Below, one piece after another: positions 12,600 through 22,158 of a stretch of 64,000 bases of DNA. Positions within the stretch are counted from its first letter, which is position 1, and every line of letters begins with the position of its first letter. The notes under the pieces are model-generated. The model searched no databases and was not told where the DNA came from. It was given only the letters and a program-made list of their open reading frames with translations. This DNA comes from Flavobacterium humidisoli (GTDB lineage: Bacteria; Bacteroidota; Bacteroidia; Flavobacteriales; Flavobacteriaceae). The stretch is taken from assembly GCF_023272795.1 (NCBI RefSeq), contig NZ_CP096829.1, positions 3,472,001 to 3,536,000 of the forward strand. The letters are read 5' to 3'. The translations under genes were made by a program, and so were the position numbers.

Positions 12600-13481
12600 A
12601 TGCAATCATTAATAGGAACTGGTGTTGCGCTTGTGACGCCATTTAAAAAAGATTTTTCAGTTGACATTGAGGCTTTACAGCGAATTGTAAACTTCTCTAT
12701 AGATGGCGGAGTGGAGTATCTTGTTGTGATGGGAACAACAGCAGAAAATGCAACCCTTACAGCAGAGGAGAAAGAGTTGGTTATAAAGACTGTAATCGAT
12801 GTGAATAAAGGAAGATTGCCTCTAGTTTTAGGAGTTGGAGGAAATAATACTATGCAGATTGTTGAGGAGTTAAAAACAAGAGATTTTTCTGCTTTTGAAG
12901 CGATATTATCGGTTTCTCCATATTATAATAAGCCAACTCAGGAAGGGATTTATCAGCATTTTAAAGCAATTGCTGAAGCTTCTCCAGTTCCTGTGATTTT
13001 ATATAATGTTCCAGGAAGAACGGCAAGTAACATGCTTCCTTCGACAGTGGTGCGTCTGGCTAACGATTTTAAAAATGTTGTAGCCATTAAAGAAGCAGCT
13101 GGAGATATGGCTCAAGCAATGCAGATTATTAAAAATGCTCCAAAGGATTTCTTAGTGATTTCTGGAGATGATATGTTGGCGTTGCCGATCGTTTTGGCGG
13201 GAGGAGCAGGTGTTATTTCGGTAATCGGACAAGGTTTTCCTAAAGAATTTTCAGAAATGATTCGTTTAGGACTAAATAAAAAAGCGGCTGACGCTTACAA
13301 AATACATTACTTTTTATCGGACAGTATTGATATGATTTTTGAGCAGGGAAATCCAGCTGGAATCAAACAAATCTTCCAAGCCCTTGGAATTGCTGAGAAT
13401 ACTGTTCGTCTACCATTGGTTTCTGTTGATGAATCTCTAGCAACAAGGTTAAATGACTTTGTAAAAAACAGCATTAAATAA
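12600..13481 (+). CDS. dapA: 4-hydroxy-tetrahydrodipicolinate synthase DapA
   Basis: 293 residues, usual length. It condenses pyruvate with aspartate semialdehyde in the first committed step to lysine and diaminopimelate. Visible active-site elements: TTAENATLT (substrate loop, in place of the usual TTGE), ILYNVPGRT with Tyr135, VAIKEAAGD with the Schiff-base Lys164, and the ISGDDML and GAGVISV blocks. The start ATG is clear, 12 bp after the upstream stop. Confidence 0.96.
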   Translation: MQSLIGTGVALVTPFKKDFSVDIEALQRIVNFSIDGGVEYLVVMGTTAENATLTAEEKELVIKTVIDVNKGRLPLVLGVGGNNTMQIVEELKTRDFSAFEAILSVSPYYNKPTQEGIYQHFKAIAEASPVPVILYNVPGRTASNMLPSTVVRLANDFKNVVAIKEAAGDMAQAMQIIKNAPKDFLVISGDDMLALPIVLAGGAGVISVIGQGFPKEFSEMIRLGLNKKAADAYKIHYFLSDSIDMIFEQGNPAGIKQIFQALGIAENTVRLPLVSVDESLATRLNDFVKNSIK

Positions 13482-13521
13482 TTGTTAAAGTGCTAGTATT
13501 TTAAGATACTAAAAAATTATT

Positions 13522-13551
13522 TTGCAGTAGCTAAATTAATAACTAAATTTG
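13522..13551 (+). promoter_or_regulatory. Promoter of bamD operon
   Basis: TTG at 13522-13524, a 19-nt spacer and TAAATTTG at 13544-13551: a full match to the Bacteroidota promoter. Transcription would start near 13557, at a small hairpin (CACCGAA at 13553-13559, TTCGGTG at 13562-13568). A GTG at 13566 falls inside this hairpin, which argues against its use as the bamD start. Confidence 0.75.
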
Positions 13552-13622
13552 CCACCGAAACTTCGGTGCGATTTCACTTTGGCATAATTAATTGTCTGAG
13601 AGATTGTAATAACAGTAAGAAA

Positions 13623-14417
13623 ATGAAAAAAATAGTATCGCTATTAATTGTTGTAACTCTTTTTTATTCTTGTGGAGAATATCAAAAAGCGTTGAAAAAT
13701 GATGATGTTGCAGCAAAATTTGAAGTGGCAACAAAAATGTATGATGCTGGTAAATACACAAAGGCGATTCGTCTTTTTGAGCAACTAGCAACTTCATACA
13801 GAGGAAAACCACAAGCAGAAAAACTGTTTTACATGTTTTCGCAGTCATATTATAAAACAAAACAATATTATTTAGCTGGTTATCAGTTTGAAGCTTTTGT
13901 TTCAGGGTATCCTAGAAGTGAAAAAGTACAGGAAGCAGCGTTTTTAGGTGCTTACAGTTATTCTAAATTGTCTCCAGTTTATAGCTTGGATCAAGCAGAT
14001 ACTGTAAAGGCATTAGAGAAATTACAGACTTTTATTGAGAATTATCCAAATTCTGAATACATTCCTCAGGCAAATGAGACTGTACAGAAGTTAAATGGTA
14101 AATTAGAGAAAAAAGCTTTTGAGAATGCTAAAGGATATAATACAATATCAGATTACAAATCGGCTTTAATAGCTTTTGATAACTTTATTGCTGATTTTCC
14201 TGGAACACCGTTTAAAGAAGATGCGCTTTTCTATAAATACGATTCTGCATATAAATTGGCAATTAACAGTGTTCCTTCAAAAATGGAAGATCGTTTACAT
14301 GTTGCACAAACATGCTATGCTAATTTATTGAAGTTTAAAAGCGATACGAAATATAAAAAAGAGGCAGACGAAATGAATGCCAGAGTTGAAACAGATTTAC
14401 AAAAATTTACTAAATAA
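13623..14417 (+). CDS. bamD: Outer-membrane assembly lipoprotein BamD
   Basis: 264 residues from the ATG at 13623. That start places a short hydrophobic stretch and the lipobox LFYSC at the right position; the frame is open back to a GTG at 13566, but that would bury the lipoprotein signal and sits at the predicted transcript 5' end. Five TPR-like repeats follow, including YTKAIRLFEQL, YYLAGYQFEAFVSGYP, ALEKLQTFIENYPNSEY and SALIAFDNFIADFPGTP. BamD feeds beta-barrel proteins to BamA at the inner face of the outer membrane. The rpoZ-like gene starts 9 bp downstream. Confidence 0.93.
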   Translation: MKKIVSLLIVVTLFYSCGEYQKALKNDDVAAKFEVATKMYDAGKYTKAIRLFEQLATSYRGKPQAEKLFYMFSQSYYKTKQYYLAGYQFEAFVSGYPRSEKVQEAAFLGAYSYSKLSPVYSLDQADTVKALEKLQTFIENYPNSEYIPQANETVQKLNGKLEKKAFENAKGYNTISDYKSALIAFDNFIADFPGTPFKEDALFYKYDSAYKLAINSVPSKMEDRLHVAQTCYANLLKFKSDTKYKKEADEMNARVETDLQKFTK

Positions 14418-14426
14418 AATAAAGTC

Positions 14427-14744
14427 ATGGATTTAAAAAAGACGAATGCTCCTGTAAACACAATAACTTACAATAAAACAGTTATTGAAGAGCCAACAGG
14501 AAATGTGTATGAGGCAATTACCATTATGGCTAAAAGAGCAAATCAAATTAATTCAGAGATTAAAAAAGAATTGACTGAAAAATTAGAAGAGTTTGCTACT
14601 TACAATGATAGTCTAGAAGAAGTTTTTGAAAATAAAGAACAAATTGAAGTTTCTAAATTTTACGAAAAATTACCAAAACCACACGCTTTAGCTGTTCAAG
14701 AATGGTTAGACGGAAAAACTTACCACAGAAGTTCAAACAAATAA
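14427..14744 (+). CDS. rpoZ: RNA polymerase omega subunit (Bacteroidota Rpb6-type)
   Basis: 105 residues. The core EAITIMAKRANQIN matches the omega/Rpb6 helix that clamps the beta' subunit; the flanking sequence is the diverged Bacteroidota form, longer than the proteobacterial omega. The position between bamD and coaBC is the standard one in flavobacteria and supports the call. It is cotranscribed with both neighbours (gaps of 9 and 7 bp). Confidence 0.85.
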   Translation: MDLKKTNAPVNTITYNKTVIEEPTGNVYEAITIMAKRANQINSEIKKELTEKLEEFATYNDSLEEVFENKEQIEVSKFYEKLPKPHALAVQEWLDGKTYHRSSNK

Positions 14745-14751
14745 TAGTACA

Positions 14752-15966
14752 ATGTCAGTTTTAAACGGGAAAAAGATTTTACTGGGTGTTTCTGGTGGAA
14801 TCGCAGCGTATAAAACAGCCACTTTAGTACGACTTTTTATAAAAGCAGGTGCACATGTCCAAGTGATCATGACACCTGCTTCTAAGGATTTTGTAACCCC
14901 ACTTACATTATCTACGTTATCAAAAAATCCAGTACATTCAAATTTCTTTAATCAGGATGATGAAGAGGCAGTTTGGAATAATCACGTTGAATTGGCTCTC
15001 TGGGCGGATTTTATGTTGGTTGCGCCAGCTACTGCGAATACTTTGTCTAAAATGGCTACAGGAAATTGCGATAATCTTTTAATTGCAACCTACTTATCGG
15101 CAAAATGTCCAGTTTATTTTGCGCCAGCAATGGACTTGGATATGTACAAACACCCTTCGACTTTATCGAGTTTTACAGCATTAAAACAGTACGGAAATAT
15201 TATGATTCCTGCTGAAAGCGGAGAGTTAGCAAGTGGTTTGTCAGGCGAGGGTCGAATGGCTGAACCTGAGAATATTGTTGCTTTTCTAGAAGCTGATTTA
15301 GAAAGTAAATTGCCTTTAAAAGGAAAAAAAATACTAGTTACCGCAGGACCGACATACGAAGCGATAGACCCTGTACGTTTTATAGGAAATCATTCGTCAG
15401 GAAAAATGGGATTTGATATTGCTAATGAAGCGGCAAGCTTAGGAGCAGAAGTGTTCTTAGTAGCAGGGCCAACTCATTTAAAAGCAAAAAATAGTCTGAT
15501 AAAAGTGATAGATGTTGTTTCGGCTCAAGAAATGTACGATGCTTGTCATTTACATTTTAATGAAGTTGATGCAGCAATCGCTGCTGCTGCTGTTGCAGAT
15601 TACAGACCTAAATTTGTTGCAGATCAAAAGATTAAAAAGAATACTGTAGAATTTTCGATAGATTTAGAGAAAACAAAAGATATCTTGTCTTCTTTAGGTG
15701 CTATCAAAAAAAATCAGTTTTTAATCGGGTTTGCATTAGAGACTGAAAATGAAATTGAAAATGCTAAGCTGAAAATTCAGAAAAAAAACTTAGATTTGAT
15801 TGTTTTAAATTCCTTACAAGATAAAGGTGCGGGTTTTAAAAAAGAAACCAATAAAGTTACTTTTATTGATAAAAATTTTGAAATCGAACCTATGGAATTA
15901 AAATCAAAAGAATCTGTTGCGGCTGATATTTTGAATAAGGTTATTCTGCATTTTTCAAAATTATAA
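14752..15966 (+). CDS. coaBC: Bifunctional phosphopantothenoylcysteine decarboxylase / synthase CoaBC
   Basis: 404 residues, usual length. The N-terminal flavin-dependent CoaC half (1-190) has GVSGGIAAYKT, NHVELALWAD, a PAMDLDMY loop (the PxMNxxMW motif with Asp for Asn and Tyr for Trp) and GEGRMAEP. The C-terminal CoaB half has GPTYEAIDPVRFIGNHSSG, the AAAAVADYRP block and KIKKN. Together they convert 4'-phosphopantothenate and cysteine to 4'-phosphopantetheine for coenzyme A. coaE, another step of the same pathway, is at 21503. Confidence 0.95.
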   Translation: MSVLNGKKILLGVSGGIAAYKTATLVRLFIKAGAHVQVIMTPASKDFVTPLTLSTLSKNPVHSNFFNQDDEEAVWNNHVELALWADFMLVAPATANTLSKMATGNCDNLLIATYLSAKCPVYFAPAMDLDMYKHPSTLSSFTALKQYGNIMIPAESGELASGLSGEGRMAEPENIVAFLEADLESKLPLKGKKILVTAGPTYEAIDPVRFIGNHSSGKMGFDIANEAASLGAEVFLVAGPTHLKAKNSLIKVIDVVSAQEMYDACHLHFNEVDAAIAAAAVADYRPKFVADQKIKKNTVEFSIDLEKTKDILSSLGAIKKNQFLIGFALETENEIENAKLKIQKKNLDLIVLNSLQDKGAGFKKETNKVTFIDKNFEIEPMELKSKESVAADILNKVILHFSKL

Positions 15967-16035
15967 ATTTAGAATATACGCCGAAAACATAAATTGGAAA
16001 CAGCTTATGTTATAAAATTAAATATCTAGACGATT

Positions 16036-16920
16036 ATGAAGAAGATAGTTACGCTATTAGTATTTTTAAGCTTTGGTTTTGTACAAGCTCAGCAGTTAAA
16101 TTGTACAGTGACTATTAATACAGAAAGATTAACAAACCCAAATAATCAGGTTTTTAAAACGCTTCAGACTTCTTTGGCTGAGTTTGTTAATAAAACAGAT
16201 TGGATAGGTTCTGTTTTAAAACAAAATGAGAGAATAAACTGTTCGATGTATATTACTTTATCGTCTAACAGCTCAGATCAATTCACGGGAACAATTCAAG
16301 TTCAGTCTTCGAGATTGATTTTTAATTCAACCTATTCTTCTCCAGTTTTAAATTACAATGATAAAGATTTTAATTTTAGATATACGGAGTACGAACCATT
16401 GTTGTTTAATCCAAGTACTTACGAATCAAATTTGGTTTCTGTAATATCTTTCTACTGTTATGTGATTTTAGGAATGGATGCCGATACCTTTCAGATGGGA
16501 GCAGGAAATCCATATCTTCAAACCGCGCAGAATATTGCCAATGTTGCACAGCAAGGAGGTTTTAAAGGATGGAACCAATCTGATGGACTTCAAAATCGAT
16601 ACTATTTAATTAATGATATGATTGCTCCAACCTATAGTGATTTGCGTCAGACTACTTATGCATATCATACAGGACTGGATGCAATGACATTGGACACAAA
16701 AGCAGCTAAGGAAAAAATCAAAAACGCATTAATGCTTGTTGGTAAATTAAACTCTGTTAAGCCCAATGCTTTTATAACCCGAGTTTTCTTTGATGCAAAA
16801 TCAGATGAAATCGTTTCTATTTTTTCTGGCGGTCCAAGTATCACAATCACAGATTTAACCGATGTCTTAAATAAAGTTTCGCCGTTAAATTCTACAAAAT
16901 GGTCGCAGATTAAATACTAA
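16036..16920 (+). CDS. DUF4835 family secreted protein
   Basis: 294 residues with a clear signal peptide (MKKIVTLLVFLSFGFVQAQ). The mature part has NPNNQVFKTLQTSLAEFVN, FNFRYTEYEPL and a GWNQSDGLQNRYYLI block, as I remember for DUF4835, a family found in most Bacteroidota between coaBC and recN. A periplasmic location is expected. Function unknown; conserved linkage suggests a cell-envelope role. Confidence 0.85.
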   Translation: MKKIVTLLVFLSFGFVQAQQLNCTVTINTERLTNPNNQVFKTLQTSLAEFVNKTDWIGSVLKQNERINCSMYITLSSNSSDQFTGTIQVQSSRLIFNSTYSSPVLNYNDKDFNFRYTEYEPLLFNPSTYESNLVSVISFYCYVILGMDADTFQMGAGNPYLQTAQNIANVAQQGGFKGWNQSDGLQNRYYLINDMIAPTYSDLRQTTYAYHTGLDAMTLDTKAAKEKIKNALMLVGKLNSVKPNAFITRVFFDAKSDEIVSIFSGGPSITITDLTDVLNKVSPLNSTKWSQIKY

Positions 16921-16979
16921 TCTCGTTTTTCATTTTTATCTTCGCTACTTTTTAAACTTATATTTTTACAAATCGACCT

Positions 16980-18632
16980 ATGATTACATCACTGTCAATT
17001 AAAAATTATGCTCTTATCGAAAAACTGTCTATAGATTTTTCTAAAGGTTTTTCTATAATTACAGGTGAGACAGGTGCGGGAAAGTCAATTATTTTAGGAG
17101 CTATTGGTCTTGTTTTAGGAAAAAGAGCAGATCTTACTTCATTAAAAAATAAAGAAGAAAAATGTGTTATTGAGGCACAATTTGAAATTGGAAAATATAA
17201 TTTAAAGGAGTTTTTTGAAGCTAATGATTTGGATTATGAAGATGAAACGATCATAAGGAGAGAAATTTTACCCTCAGGTAAATCTCGTGCTTTTATAAAT
17301 GACAGTCCGGTAAATCTTCAAGAACTGCAAGATTTGAGTTTGTATTTGATTGATATTCATTCGCAGCAGCAAACTCAGGAATTGTCAGATGAAAATGTTC
17401 AGTTTAAAATTATTGATGCTATTGCAAACAATACTGAGGTAATTAGTGAGTATCAGAAACTGCTTAAGTCTTACAAATCGGATAAATCGAAGTTAAATGC
17501 TTTGCTTAAAAAACAAAGTGATGCAGGTAAAGAGCAAGAATATCATACATTTTTATTGAATGAACTGGTTGCGGCTCAATTGAAATCTGGAGAGCAGGAA
17601 GAGTTAGAAGCAGACTACGAAAAACTGAATAATGTTGAGATAATTAAAGAATCTCTAGATAAATCTTTGACAATTGCTAATGAAGAGCAATTTGGTGTTT
17701 TTCATAGTTTAAATGAAATCAAAAATGCCTTGCAAAAAGTAGCTCCTTTCTCTGTAGAATATCAAAATTTGTTTGAAAGGGTAACAAGTTTGACTATAGA
17801 GTTTGATGATGTTTCTAAAGAATTGGAAAATTGCTCAGAAAAATTATTGAATGATCCTGCACAGTTAGAATTAATCAATCAAAAACTGCAGTCGATTTAT
17901 AATTTACAAAAAAAACATCAGGTAAGTACTGTAGATGAATTGTTGCAAATTCAGTCAGATTTAGGAAATTCTTTGCTTGAACTTGATAACATGGATGAAG
18001 AAATAGCTTCACTGACTAAAATTATCGAAGAAAAAGCAGCAGAACTAGATAGTTATGCATCGAAAATACATCAAAACAGATTAGATGCAATTCCGACGCT
18101 ATCAGCACAATTGGTTTCAATTCTCGAGACGTTAGGAATGCCTAATGCTCGTTTTAATATGGAATTACAGCCTTCTGAAACTTATTTTCAAAACGGAAAA
18201 GACGAATTACAATTCTTATTTTCAGCAAATAAAGGAACAGATTTTGGCTTGCTGAAAAAAGTAGCATCAGGCGGAGAGATGTCTCGTATTATGCTCGCTG
18301 TAAAAGCAATTTTGGCTAAATATTCAAAACTTCCGACTTTAATTTTTGATGAAATTGATACAGGAGTTTCTGGAGAAATAGCGATCAGAATGGGAGAAAT
18401 CATGAAAGAAATGAGTGCTGCCATGCAAATATTTGCCATTACGCATTTACCTCAAATTGCAGCAAAAGGAGATTCTCACTTTAAAGTTTCTAAGGCTACA
18501 GTTGGCGACGATACGCAGTCTGAATTGAAACTTTTATCGCAAGAAGATCGTATTTTAGAAATTGCTCAAATGCTATCGGGAGCAAATATTTCTGATTCAG
18601 CTTTAAATCACGCAAAACAATTATTGAATTAA
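16980..18632 (+). CDS. recN: DNA repair protein RecN (SMC-like ATPase)
   Basis: 550 residues. The Walker A motif GETGAGKSII is near residue 31, followed by a long coiled-coil region (about 150-360), the ABC signature ASGGEMSRIMLA and the Walker B LIFDEIDTGVSGE. RecN joins broken DNA ends during double-strand break repair. The ATG at 16980 is the only sensible start because it leads directly into the N-terminal SLSIKNYALIEKLSIDF strand. A TPR gene starts 9 bp later. Confidence 0.96.
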   Translation: MITSLSIKNYALIEKLSIDFSKGFSIITGETGAGKSIILGAIGLVLGKRADLTSLKNKEEKCVIEAQFEIGKYNLKEFFEANDLDYEDETIIRREILPSGKSRAFINDSPVNLQELQDLSLYLIDIHSQQQTQELSDENVQFKIIDAIANNTEVISEYQKLLKSYKSDKSKLNALLKKQSDAGKEQEYHTFLLNELVAAQLKSGEQEELEADYEKLNNVEIIKESLDKSLTIANEEQFGVFHSLNEIKNALQKVAPFSVEYQNLFERVTSLTIEFDDVSKELENCSEKLLNDPAQLELINQKLQSIYNLQKKHQVSTVDELLQIQSDLGNSLLELDNMDEEIASLTKIIEEKAAELDSYASKIHQNRLDAIPTLSAQLVSILETLGMPNARFNMELQPSETYFQNGKDELQFLFSANKGTDFGLLKKVASGGEMSRIMLAVKAILAKYSKLPTLIFDEIDTGVSGEIAIRMGEIMKEMSAAMQIFAITHLPQIAAKGDSHFKVSKATVGDDTQSELKLLSQEDRILEIAQMLSGANISDSALNHAKQLLN

Positions 18633-18641
18633 ATTATAGAA

Positions 18642-19163
18642 ATGGAGAGTTTGAGTTTTTACGAAAATCAATTTATAAAAGCAGATTCATTAATTTCTGA
18701 AGGAAATTCGGCAGATGCAAAAGAATTGCTGGAAGAAATTTTATCGCAATACCCTGATTTCGGCAAAGCGCATAATCATTTGGGATGGATTTACTACAAT
18801 AAGCTAAGCGACTACGAAAGAGGAATTTATCACTATAAATTGGCAATGAAATTTGAGCCAAAATATGCGGCTCCATATTTAAATTATACTTATTTGCTTA
18901 TTGATATTGGTCGTTATGCCGAAGCAAAAGAGCATATTAAATTTACAATAAGCAATTTAGAAAATGCAGATAACTCTTCTTATAACAGCGAATTAGGAAG
19001 AATGGCAGAATATGAAAACCAATATTCGGCAGCTTACAACTATTATAAAGAAGCTCAGAAAAATGCATTAAACCCAAATTTTATTGACAATATGAAGGCT
19101 AATATGAAAAGGGTTAAGGATAAAATGTCTATTTTTGAAAAATTAAAACTGAAATTGAAATAA
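18642..19163 (+). CDS. Tetratricopeptide-repeat protein
   Basis: 173 residues, no signal peptide, about four TPR helix pairs (for example KAHNHLGWIYYNKLSDYERG, then AAPYLNYTYLLIDIGRYAEA). It is probably a cytoplasmic scaffold for protein-protein contacts. Cotranscribed with recN (9-bp gap) and 21 bp before fabV. The partner cannot be told from sequence. Confidence 0.8.
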   Translation: MESLSFYENQFIKADSLISEGNSADAKELLEEILSQYPDFGKAHNHLGWIYYNKLSDYERGIYHYKLAMKFEPKYAAPYLNYTYLLIDIGRYAEAKEHIKFTISNLENADNSSYNSELGRMAEYENQYSAAYNYYKEAQKNALNPNFIDNMKANMKRVKDKMSIFEKLKLKLK

Positions 19164-19184
19164 TACAAAAAAAATAATTGCAAG

Positions 19185-20375
19185 ATGATTATAGAACCTA
19201 GAATGAGAGGATTTATTTGTTTGACTGCCCATCCAACGGGAGCTGAGCAAAATGTAAAAAATCAAATCGAATACGTAAAATCTAAAGGAGAAATTGCTGG
19301 TGCTAAAAAAGTTTTAGTAATCGGTGCTTCTACAGGTTTCGGATTAGCTTCAAGAATTACTAGTGCTTTTGGTTCTGGTGCATCAACAATTGGAGTGTTT
19401 TTTGAAAAACCACCAGTTGAAGGAAAAACAGCTTCTCCAGGATGGTATAATTCTGCAGCATTCGAAAAAGAAGCTCATAAAGCAGGTTTATATGCAAAAA
19501 GTATCAACGGTGATGCGTTCTCAAACGAAATCAAAAGAGAAACTTTAGATTTGATTAAAGCAGATTTAGGACAAGTAGATCTTATAATTTATAGTTTAGC
19601 GTCTCCAGTACGTACAAATCCAAATACGGGAGTTACTCATCGTTCAGTTTTAAAACCAATAGGACAAACTTTTACGAACAAAACAGTTGATTTTCATACA
19701 GGAAAAGTTTCAGATGTTTCTATCAATCCTGCAAATGAGGAAGATATTGAAAATACTGTAGCAGTAATGGGAGGTGAAGACTGGGCAATGTGGATTGATG
19801 CTTTGAAAGCTGAAAATTTATTAGCTGAAGGAGCTACAACAGTTGCTTATTCTTATATCGGACCATCTTTAACTGAAGCGGTTTACAGAAAAGGAACAAT
19901 CGGTCGTGCAAAAGATCATTTAGAGGCTACGGCATTTACTATCGAAGATTCTTTAAAATCTATCGGAGGAAAAGCTTACGTTTCTGTAAATAAAGCTTTG
20001 GTTACTCAAGCAAGTTCTGCAATTCCAGTAATTCCATTGTACATTTCACTTTTATATAAAATCATGAAAGAAGAAGGAATTCACGAAGGATGTATTGAGC
20101 AAATTCAGCGTTTATTCCAAGACAGATTGTATAATGGTTCTGAAGTTCCGGTTGATGAAAAAGGAAGAATCAGAATTGATGACTGGGAAATGCGTGAAGA
20201 TGTTCAGGAAAAAGTGGCTAAACTTTGGTTGGAAGCTACAACCGAAACATTACCAGAAATTGGTGATTTAGCTGGTTACAGAAGTGATTTCTTAAATTTA
20301 TTCGGATTCGAAGTTCCTGGTGTTGATTACAACGCAGACACTAACGAAGTTGTTGAGATTGAAAGTATCAAATAA
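19185..20375 (+). CDS. fabV: Enoyl-ACP / trans-2-enoyl-CoA reductase FabV
   Basis: 396 residues, typical of FabV. It carries out the last reduction of each fatty-acid elongation round with NADH. The Rossmann motif VLVIGASTGFGLASR lies at about 43-57, and the catalytic pair Tyr234-x8-Lys243 is seen in YRKGTIGRAK, the spacing specific to FabV rather than FabI. The N-terminal PRMRGFICLTAHPTGAEQNV is also diagnostic. FabV enzymes are intrinsically tolerant to triclosan, so the organism may share this trait. A terminator follows at once. Confidence 0.96.
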   Translation: MIIEPRMRGFICLTAHPTGAEQNVKNQIEYVKSKGEIAGAKKVLVIGASTGFGLASRITSAFGSGASTIGVFFEKPPVEGKTASPGWYNSAAFEKEAHKAGLYAKSINGDAFSNEIKRETLDLIKADLGQVDLIIYSLASPVRTNPNTGVTHRSVLKPIGQTFTNKTVDFHTGKVSDVSINPANEEDIENTVAVMGGEDWAMWIDALKAENLLAEGATTVAYSYIGPSLTEAVYRKGTIGRAKDHLEATAFTIEDSLKSIGGKAYVSVNKALVTQASSAIPVIPLYISLLYKIMKEEGIHEGCIEQIQRLFQDRLYNGSEVPVDEKGRIRIDDWEMREDVQEKVAKLWLEATTETLPEIGDLAGYRSDFLNLFGFEVPGVDYNADTNEVVEIESIK

Positions 20376-20397
20376 TATATTTTTACTTAGTAAAACG

Positions 20398-20430
20398 AAA
20401 AACCATCAGCCAAAAGTTGATGGTTTTTTT
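20398..20430 (+). terminator. Terminator after fabV
   Basis: Stem AAAAACCATCA (20398-20408) pairs with TGATGGTTTTT (20418-20428) over a 9-nt loop, ending in a run of seven Ts. Confidence 0.88.
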
Positions 20431-20450
20431 GTGAATATACCATATCTTTG
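20417..20450 (+). promoter_or_regulatory. Probable promoter of glycosyltransferase-coaE operon
   Basis: TATCTTTG at 20443-20450 matches the -7 consensus. A TTG at 20417-20419 is 23 nt upstream, the outer limit of spacing, and overlaps the fabV terminator stem. The start codon is 51 bp after the -7 box. Confidence 0.5.
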
Positions 20451-20501
20451 TTAAAATTTTAAAACAATAAAAATATACCCTTTAATAACGCACATTCTGC
20501 T

Positions 20502-21500
20502 ATGATTTTTTCTTTAATTATACCCGTGTATAATCGTCCTGATGAAGTTGATGAGCTTTTGGAAAGTCTCTCAAAATCTGATTATAATGAAGCTTTTGAA
20601 ATTGTTCTTGTCGAAGATGGATCTTCTATTCCATGTCGGGATGTGGTGATGAATTATCAAGGAAAATTAAATATATCATATTATTTCAAAGAAAACTCAG
20701 GTCCTGGAGATTCTAGAAATTTTGGGATGCAGAGAGCTAGAGGTGATTATTTTATCATTTTCGATTCAGATTGCATTATTCCATCGCAATATCTGACTGA
20801 AGTTCGTAAAGAATTAGATGCAAATTATGTGGACTGTTTTGGAGGTCCGGATAAAGCATTAGACAGCTTTTCTGATATTCAAAAAGCCATCAATTTTGCT
20901 ATGACTTCTTTCTTGACGACAGGTGGAATTAGAGGTGGTTCGGAGAAGATAAACAAGTTTCAACCACGTAGTTTTAATATGGGTATTTCTAAGAAAGCTT
21001 TTGAGGCATCAAAAGGATTTGGAAACATTCATCCGGGGGAAGATCCAGATTTATCGATTCGTTTGTGGAATTTAGGCTTTGAAACAAGGCTTTTTAAGGA
21101 AGCTTATGTGTATCATAAAAGAAGAATCGATTGGGAAAAATTCTCAATTCAAGTAAACAAATTTGGTATTGCTAGACCGATTTTAAATAGCTGGTATCCA
21201 GAACATAATAAGTTAACGTTTTTCTTTCCGACTTTGTTTATACTCGGATTATTATTAGCTTTTTTACTGTTAATTTTCAATATCGATATTTTATTACAAT
21301 TATATTTCGTATATTTCGTTATAATTTTTCTTACAGCTAGTATTCAAAATAAAAGTATCAAAATTGGATATCTGTCTGTAATTGCAGTGTGGAAACAGTT
21401 TTTTGGTTACGGAACAGGATTTTTAAAATCTTATATAAAAGTGATTTTATTAAAGAAAAAACCGCAGGAGGCTTTTCCGCGTATGTTTTTTAAATTATAA
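20502..21500 (+). CDS. Family 2 glycosyltransferase, membrane-anchored
   Basis: 332 residues. The GT-A fold starts with FSLIIPVYNRPDEV and has the EDGSS nucleotide-binding turn, a DSD metal-binding motif (IFDSDCIIP) and GEDPDLSIRLW, the region of the catalytic base. Two to three hydrophobic helices near the C-terminus (about 245-300) anchor it in the inner membrane with the enzyme facing the cytoplasm. The sugar and acceptor cannot be predicted. It ends 2 bp before coaE and starts a likely four-gene operon. Confidence 0.88.
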   Translation: MIFSLIIPVYNRPDEVDELLESLSKSDYNEAFEIVLVEDGSSIPCRDVVMNYQGKLNISYYFKENSGPGDSRNFGMQRARGDYFIIFDSDCIIPSQYLTEVRKELDANYVDCFGGPDKALDSFSDIQKAINFAMTSFLTTGGIRGGSEKINKFQPRSFNMGISKKAFEASKGFGNIHPGEDPDLSIRLWNLGFETRLFKEAYVYHKRRIDWEKFSIQVNKFGIARPILNSWYPEHNKLTFFFPTLFILGLLLAFLLLIFNIDILLQLYFVYFVIIFLTASIQNKSIKIGYLSVIAVWKQFFGYGTGFLKSYIKVILLKKKPQEAFPRMFFKL

Positions 21501-21502
21501 GA

Positions 21503-22099
21503 ATGACAAAAGTTATTGGTCTTACAGGAGGAATTGGCAGCGGGAAAACGACTGTTGCAAACTATTTTCAAGAAATGGGCGTTCCTGTTTATATTGCCGA
21601 TGACGGTGCTAAAAGAGTAATGCAGTCAAAAAATATTCTGGCAGAAGTAAAATCTGCATTTGGTGGCAATGTTTTTGATAATGATATTTTAAATCGTGCT
21701 AAGCTGGCACAAATTGTTTTTAATGATAAAGAACAATTGGCAAAATTAAATGCGATTGTGCATCCAGCAGTAAAATTAGATTTTGATGATTGGGTAAAAA
21801 AGCACATAAATAATGATTATGTAATGTATGAAGCCGCTATTTTGTTTGAAAGTGGCCGATATAAAGATTGTGACGTAATTATAACCGTAACAGCCCCCGA
21901 AGAGGTAAGGATTGATAGGGTTATGAAACGAGATAAAGCCACCCGCGAAGAAGTTTTAAGTAGAATGAAAATGCAGTGGAATGATGAAAAACGAATTTCT
22001 AATAGCAATTTCGTGATTAATAACAATAATCTTAAAAATGCTAAAGAAGAAGTTGTTAAAATTCTTAAAATTTTAAATATAAAACAAAAACAGTCTTAA
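21503..22099 (+). CDS. coaE: Dephospho-CoA kinase CoaE
   Basis: 198 residues. The P-loop GLTGGIGSGKTTV is at the N-terminus, then PVYIADDGAKR, the KLNAIVHPAV lid region and MYEAAILFESG. It phosphorylates dephospho-CoA in the last step of coenzyme A synthesis, so the window holds both coaBC and coaE. Two bases separate it from the glycosyltransferase stop; the histidine kinase starts 59 bp downstream. Confidence 0.96.
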   Translation: MTKVIGLTGGIGSGKTTVANYFQEMGVPVYIADDGAKRVMQSKNILAEVKSAFGGNVFDNDILNRAKLAQIVFNDKEQLAKLNAIVHPAVKLDFDDWVKKHINNDYVMYEAAILFESGRYKDCDVIITVTAPEEVRIDRVMKRDKATREEVLSRMKMQWNDEKRISNSNFVINNNNLKNAKEEVVKILKILNIKQKQS

Positions 22100-22158
22100 A
22101 TGTTAATATTTGGTTAATGTATTATTTAGTATATTGTTAAAATATTAATTTTGTTTCG

